From assembly GCA_964583765.1 (NCBI GenBank), contig CAZOWW010000021.1, forward strand, positions 1 to 55,093: a stretch of DNA of 55,093 bases. The letters run 5' to 3'. A program made the translations under genes and the position numbers. Shown here piece by piece: positions 51,182-55,093 of the stretch (positions within the stretch are counted from its first letter, which is position 1; every line of letters begins with the position of its first letter). Below the pieces are notes generated by a model. It searched no databases, was not told the DNA's origin, and worked only from the letters and a program-made list of their open reading frames with translations. The DNA comes from CAZOWW01 sp964583765 (GTDB lineage Bacteria > Actinomycetota > Actinomycetes > Actinomycetales > Kineosporiaceae).

Positions 51182-52181
51182 AGGTCCCGCCCCGGGGACG
51201 AGTGTTCCCGCCGCCCCCTCGGGGGACGCGCTGGCGGTGGGAGTCGACATCGGCGGCACGAAGGTCGCCGCGGGGGTGGTCGACCCCACCGGACGGTTGC
51301 TGGACCAGGTGATCCGGCCGACGCCCTCACGGGACGTGCGGGCCGTAGAACGGACCATCGTCGAGGTGGTCGCTCATCTGCGACGACACCACGACGTGGT
51401 CGCAGTGGGGGTGGGGGCGGCCGGTTTCGTCGACGACGCGCGGGCCACAGTGCGTTTCTCCCCGCATCTGGCCTGGCGGGACGAACCCTTGCGCGAGAAC
51501 CTGACGGCCCGTCTCGACCTCCCGGTGTGCGTGGAGAACGACGCCAACGCCGCCGCATGGGCCGAGTGGCGGTTCGGGGCCGGTCGGGGGGAGTCCCGGC
51601 TCGTCTGCCTGACCCTGGGCACCGGGATCGGCGGCGGCATCGTCCGCGACGGGGTCGTGGAGCGGGGCCGGTGGGGCATGGCCGGGGAGTTCGGCCACAT
51701 GGTCGTCGTGCCGGACGGCAGGCGCTGCGAGTGCGGCAACCGCGGCTGCCTTGAGCAGTACGCCTCGGGAAACGTCCTCGGGCGCGAGGCCCGCGAGCTG
51801 GCGGCGGCCGGTTCCCCGGTGGCCGTGCCCCTGCTGGAACGGGTGGGTGGGGACGTCTCGGCGCTGGTCGGGCCGGTCCTCACCCAGGCGGCGCGGGACG
51901 GCGACCCGGTGGCGGTCGAGTTGCTCGGGGAGGTGGGGTGCTGGCTCGGGATCGGGTTGGCCAACCTCGCGGCGGTGCTGGACCCCGGACTGTTCGTGAT
52001 CGGCGGCGGCGTCAGCGAGGCCGGGGACCTGCTGCTCGAGCCCGCCCGGACGTCCTTCGCCCGCACTCTGACCGGCCGAGGATTCCGCCCGCTGCCGGGG
52101 GTGGTGCGGGCCGAGCTCGGTGCGATGGCAGGCCTGGTTGGTGCGGGGGACCTCGCTCGCCTCATGGTGACCGCGGGCTGA
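51174..52181 (+). CDS. ROK-family glucokinase (second, tandem copy)
   Basis: A 335-residue paralogue of the preceding gene: AVGVDIGGTKVAAGVV, VCVENDANAAAWAEWRFG, LTLGTGIGGGIV, GHMVVVPDGRRCECGNRGCLEQY (zinc site complete). The two share clear identity throughout, so they are tandem duplicates that have diverged. The N-terminus has about 20 extra Pro/Ala/Gly-rich residues. GTG 51174 lies inside the 17-bp repeat and lacks a strong Shine-Dalgarno; in-frame GTG at about 51237 (just before the GVDIGGTK motif) is an alternative. Both should be co-transcribed. Different sugar or phosphate donor use is possible but unseen. Confidence 0.88.
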   Translation: MRPGPAPGTSVPAAPSGDALAVGVDIGGTKVAAGVVDPTGRLLDQVIRPTPSRDVRAVERTIVEVVAHLRRHHDVVAVGVGAAGFVDDARATVRFSPHLAWRDEPLRENLTARLDLPVCVENDANAAAWAEWRFGAGRGESRLVCLTLGTGIGGGIVRDGVVERGRWGMAGEFGHMVVVPDGRRCECGNRGCLEQYASGNVLGREARELAAAGSPVAVPLLERVGGDVSALVGPVLTQAARDGDPVAVELLGEVGCWLGIGLANLAAVLDPGLFVIGGGVSEAGDLLLEPARTSFARTLTGRGFRPLPGVVRAELGAMAGLVGAGDLARLMVTAG

Positions 52182-52196
52182 CGCGGCCGGGGTTGG

Positions 52197-52275
52197 CCCT
52201 CAGCGGGCCCTGCGGCACCCTCAGCGGGCCCCACAGCTACCGCACCGGTGGCGGCCGACAGCACCCTCAGCGGGC
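52197..52275. repeat. Three 12-bp repeats after the second ROK gene
   Basis: CCCTCAGCGGGC is found at 52197-52208, 52218-52229 and 52264-52275. They fill the gap to the convergent membrane protein gene. Within each copy CCC/GGG can pair, so a weak terminator is possible. Confidence 0.6.
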
Positions 52276-52276
52276 G

Positions 52277-53098
52277 CTACAGCACCGCGCCGGGGTCGTC
52301 GTCCTCGTCCCGGCGCCCGGGCAGGTGGACCACCAGCATCACGAAGCCGGCGACGAAGGCCAGTACGGCACCGGCGATGAACAGCCGAGGAGCGTCCCGC
52401 CAGAAGAGCACCGCCAGGAGCAGGGCGAGCGGTCCTCCCAGCACGCCCGCCCAGGACAGGCGGGTGAGCCAGCTGGCAGGGGGAAGCGTGGACAGGTCGT
52501 CCGGGTTGTACGCCGGTTCCTCGGCGTCCAGCGGGTCGGGTTCGCTCTGCTCGCGGTATCCCCGGGGCAGCAGTGGTTCCGTCATGCCCTCGGCAGGCGG
52601 GAGGTCCGCAGAAGGCACCCCGCCCGCGTGCGGCGGCCGATCGCCGCGACGGCGTCCCCGCCCGAGGACACCCTCACCCGGAGAGGTCTCGGCGCCTCGG
52701 GACGGCGACGGCCAGGCTCCCAGCGGATCCGGCGCCTCGTCGGCCCACCCCGCGACGATCTCGGCGAAGGCAGCGTCCACGTCCAGCAGGTTCTCGGACT
52801 CCTCGGCCCCGTCCGTCGCATCCGCCTCGGGTTCGTCGTGCGCGTCGGGCTCTTCGCGTTCGGTGGCGTCGGGTCCCGATCGTGGGCCGGGAGCCGGTTC
52901 CGGCTGCGCGTCGGACCCCGGCTTCGCACCGGGAGCCGGTTCCGGCTGGGCGTCAGGACCCGGTTGCGCGCCGTGCGTCGGTTCCGGCTGGGCGTCGGAC
53001 CCCGGCCGGGCATCGCGCGACGGGTCGGGCTGGGCATCAGGGCCCTGTGGGGCGTCAGGATCCGGTAGCGGGTCGTCCCCGGGACGGTCGGGGTTCAT
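52277..53098 (-). CDS. Proline-rich two-helix membrane protein
   Basis: A 273-residue protein with no recognised catalytic domain. The first 80 residues carry three near copies of a 14-residue repeat (core SDAQPEPAPG or PDAQPEPAPG), Pro/Asp/Gln-rich and likely disordered. An acidic middle has AEESENLLDVDAAFAEIV. Two helices near the end (LSWAGVLGGPLALLLAVLFW, LFIAGAVLAFVAGFVMLVVH) make a hairpin anchor. Its ATG 53098 overlaps the alpha/beta hydrolase stop in ATGA. It has the genomic place of Rv2183c. Function unknown. Confidence 0.75.
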   Translation of the reverse strand: MNPDRPGDDPLPDPDAPQGPDAQPDPSRDARPGSDAQPEPTHGAQPGPDAQPEPAPGAKPGSDAQPEPAPGPRSGPDATEREEPDAHDEPEADATDGAEESENLLDVDAAFAEIVAGWADEAPDPLGAWPSPSRGAETSPGEGVLGRGRRRGDRPPHAGGVPSADLPPAEGMTEPLLPRGYREQSEPDPLDAEEPAYNPDDLSTLPPASWLTRLSWAGVLGGPLALLLAVLFWRDAPRLFIAGAVLAFVAGFVMLVVHLPGRRDEDDDPGAVL

Positions 53099-53859
53099 CG
53101 TGAGCCCCCGATCGTGGCAGTGAGCCGGTGGACGAAGGCGACGCTGCCCTCTTCGATCAACGGGGCATCATGATCCAGGGTGGCGACGTGGTAGCTGTTC
53201 GAGCACAGCACCTCGGTCACATCGGTGCTGGAGATGCCGCTCAGCACGATACGCGAGCTCTCAGGTGGGACGACATGGTCATCGGGTGACCGGAACAACA
53301 ACACCGGCTGTCGGACCTGCGACAGGTCCCGTTCCACCGCTCGCCAGCCCCGCACCATGGAGTGCACGGCGTGCAGCGGTGTGCGGTCGTAGGAGATCTC
53401 CCCCGCTCCGGGCTTGCGGATGTCGCTGGCGATGCCCGGAGCGCTCGCCCGCACGAGCCGGATCAGCGGCAGGAGGGGCAGCCGGCGGTCCGTCGAACGC
53501 AGCGCGGGGTTCACCAGGATCAATCCGGTGACGTCGGAGCCGTGCACCTGGGCCAGACGCAGGGCGAGCGCCCCGCCGAGGGAGAGCCCTCCCACCAGGA
53601 CGGTGTGCCCCGCGGCCCGCAGGGCGGCCAGCTCGTGCTCCACGCAGCCGAACCAGTCCGCCCAGCGCGTACGGTTGAGCTCACGCCAGTGCGTCCCGTG
53701 GCCCGGCAGCAGGGGAACGTGCACCGTCAGTCCCGCCGCCGCGAGCGCGTTCCCCCAGGACCGCACGCCGGCCGGGGTCCCGGTGAATCCGTGGCAGAGC
53801 AGCACGGCGACCGGGCCGCCCGGGTGAGCGAACCCCTCGGCTCCCGGCATCACGGGCAC
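53095..53859 (-). CDS. Alpha/beta hydrolase (carboxylesterase/monoacylglycerol lipase-like)
   Basis: A 254-residue alpha/beta hydrolase. LLCHGFTGTP gives the oxyanion loop; LVGGLSLGGALAL the nucleophile elbow with Ser; FRSPDDHVVPP the Asp; and SYHVATLDHD the His, so the triad is complete. It resembles Est30-type carboxylesterases that act on short to medium acyl esters or monoglycerides. GTG 53859 follows GGAGGAA at 5 nt; ATG 53850 is an in-frame alternative. It is coupled to the membrane protein gene and divergent from the acyltransferase, suggesting lipid metabolism. Confidence 0.87.
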   Translation of the reverse strand: MPVMPGAEGFAHPGGPVAVLLCHGFTGTPAGVRSWGNALAAAGLTVHVPLLPGHGTHWRELNRTRWADWFGCVEHELAALRAAGHTVLVGGLSLGGALALRLAQVHGSDVTGLILVNPALRSTDRRLPLLPLIRLVRASAPGIASDIRKPGAGEISYDRTPLHAVHSMVRGWRAVERDLSQVRQPVLLFRSPDDHVVPPESSRIVLSGISSTDVTEVLCSNSYHVATLDHDAPLIEEGSVAFVHRLTATIGGSR

Positions 53860-54086
53860 GTTGGTTCCTCCGCCGAGTCGTGGACGGCCTCTGCCAGACC
53901 GCCGCGGTCATCGTGGCACGCCCCTGCGAGTCGGGTCGAGTGCTCCCGGCGTGCCCGGGACGGGCGCTCCGAGAGCATCTCCGGGCGCACCGGACCACTC
54001 CGGCACCCGGTTCCACGGGATGGGTGACTGATGGTACGCGGAGTGTCGATACCTGGGGGGCGTACGCCACCATGGGGCGCGTCTCC

Positions 54087-54092
54087 TACAGT
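54087..54092 (+). promoter_or_regulatory. Putative -10 box for the acyltransferase gene
   Basis: TACAGT about 57 nt before ATG 54149 in the 289-bp divergent gap. The -35 is not clear. Confidence 0.35.
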
Positions 54093-54148
54093 TTCGATGC
54101 CGCCCCGCGTGCCGAGCGGTCTCCTGCGCGCCAGTACGGGATGTGACG

Positions 54149-55093
54149 ATGTTCTACTGGTTACTGAAGCGAGTGGTCCTGGGGCCGTTGCTGTTCCTGG
54201 TCTTCCGACCGTGGGTCAAGGGTGAGGAGAACGTGCCGGCCGAGGGCGGGGCGATCCTGGCCAGCAACCACCTGTCGTTCAGCGACTCGATCTTCCTGCC
54301 GCTCGTGCTCAAGCGGCGGGTGACCTTCCTGGCCAAGTCCGACTACTTCACCGGCCGGGGGATCAAGGGGAAGCTCACCGCGGGTTTCTTCCGGGGCGTG
54401 GGGCAGGTTCCCCTGGACCGTTCCGGGGGGCGGGCCTCCGAGGCGGCACTGCGCACCAGCCGGCGCGTGCTGGACAGCGGCGAGCTCCTGGGCATCTACC
54501 CCGAGGGCACGCGTTCGCCGGACGGCCGGCTGTACCGGGGAAAGACCGGCGTCGCCCGGATGGCCCTGACGGCCGGGGTGCCGGTGCTGCCGGTCGCAAT
54601 GATCGACACCGACAAGGTGCAGCCGATCGGCAAGCTCATCCCCAAGATCGGCCGGGTCGGTGTGGTGATCGGCGAGCCGCTGAACTTCTCCCGGTACGAG
54701 GGCATGGCCGAGGACCGGTTCGTGCTGCGTTCGATCACCGACGAGATCATGTACGAGCTGATGCGCCTGTCCGGCCGGGAGTACGTCGACGTGTACGCGT
54801 CGAGCATGAAGGAGCGCCTGGCGGCGGCCCGTCGTGCGCAGGCCGAGGCCGCGCGGCCCGGCGCAGGGGCCACTGGTCCCGCCGACAGGGGGTCGGGGGC
54901 CGCGGGTTCCGGCACCACGGGTTCGGGTGCCACGGGTTCGGGTGCCGCTGAGGCGGCGCGGCCCGGCACTCCGCGACCCGAGGGGCCGCCCTCGGGTGCT
55001 GCTCGTGCGGGGGCCGCCACGACCGAGGGGGCCACTGTTCGTGCGGGGGCCGCTGCGGTCGAACCAGCGGGTGGGGCCGGGCTGCGTGCGCGT
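54149..55093 (+). CDS. PlsC-like 1-acylglycerol-3-phosphate acyltransferase (partial)
   Basis: An acyltransferase of glycerophospholipid synthesis, acting at the inner face of the membrane; no stop codon before the window ends (315 codons seen). The N-terminal hydrophobic helix (WLLKRVVLGPLLFLVF) is followed by the NHLSFSD motif (His41, Asp46), a FFRGVGQVPLDRSGG block and EGTRSPDG (119-126), the four PLSC motifs. It has the place of Rv2182c, which is about 250 residues. Here the chain continues with at least 65 residues rich in Ala, Gly, Ser and Thr (GSGTTGSGATGSGAAEAARP). ATG 54149 gives the normal N-terminus. Confidence 0.9.
   Translation, partial: MFYWLLKRVVLGPLLFLVFRPWVKGEENVPAEGGAILASNHLSFSDSIFLPLVLKRRVTFLAKSDYFTGRGIKGKLTAGFFRGVGQVPLDRSGGRASEAALRTSRRVLDSGELLGIYPEGTRSPDGRLYRGKTGVARMALTAGVPVLPVAMIDTDKVQPIGKLIPKIGRVGVVIGEPLNFSRYEGMAEDRFVLRSITDEIMYELMRLSGREYVDVYASSMKERLAAARRAQAEAARPGAGATGPADRGSGAAGSGTTGSGATGSGAAEAARPGTPRPEGPPSGAARAGAATTEGATVRAGAAAVEPAGGAGLRAR

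Noticed and set aside
51174..51236. Helix-turn-helix extension making the second ROK protein a repressor
   Set aside because: The extra N-terminal residues are only about 20 and Pro/Ala/Gly-rich, too short for a DNA-binding domain.

Overview
The window is chromosomal DNA from a very GC-rich actinomycete. No RNA gene, insertion sequence, integrase or CRISPR array is visible. The supports for Actinomycetes are: menaquinol:cytochrome c oxidoreductase genes with a two-haem QcrC and a three-helix Rieske protein; the actinobacterial oxidase subunit CtaF; a PimB'-type mannosyltransferase for phosphatidylinositol mannosides; many GTG starts; and TAGGCT-like -10 boxes, several of them giving leaderless transcripts. 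From memory, gene order from the qcr cluster to the PlsC-like acyltransferase follows the Mycobacterium tuberculosis Rv2196-Rv2182c block, and the glucokinases resemble Streptomyces GlkA. The species cannot be named from the sequence alone.

Layout. 1-6009: the 3' end of parE, nadA, a glycerate kinase, an ErpA-type Fe-S carrier, a PfkB sugar kinase and aat. 5963-7551: a TusA-like protein coupled to a cysteine desulfurase homologue that lacks the PLP lysine. 7904-10954: ctaC-ctaD-ctaF. 11233-12456: an L,D-transpeptidase lipoprotein, followed by a 5'-truncated archaeal-type ATPase remnant. 13802-18239: ctaE-qcrC-qcrA-qcrB on the minus strand, which with ctaCDF encodes a respiratory III-IV supercomplex. 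18553-24789: a degenerate receiver protein, trpD, a Lrp/AsnC ligand-binding protein, a DEDDh/GIY-YIG nuclease, a zinc-ribbon/NYN pair and a small twin-CxxC protein. 25354-29624: an NlpC/P60 hydrolase, a membrane HEXXH protease and pimB'.

29584-45072 interrupts the conserved order. It holds a GT87-like transferase, a small unknown gene and a complete-looking Tad/Flp pilus locus. The minus-strand order is tadE, tadG-like, cpaB, cpaE, cpaF, a VWA-TadB fusion, tadC, a receiver-like/GAF protein, a NarL-type histidine kinase, a LuxR-type regulator and the Flp pilin. No prepilin peptidase lies in the window. 45348-49561 returns to the conserved block with FadD15-like ligase, SRPBCC protein and an ArsA-like protein with a degenerate P-loop. 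49562-50188 is a 627-bp intergenic stretch with a 60-bp AT-rich island and an array of 21-22 bp repeats in front of two tandem ROK glucokinases. The window ends with a proline-rich membrane protein, an alpha/beta hydrolase and a PlsC-like acyltransferase running off the end.

The most unusual points are the Tad locus with its VWA-TadB fusion and own two-component system, the lysine-less desulfurase coupled to TusA, the repeat array before the glucokinase, and the ArsA-like protein without P-loop lysines.
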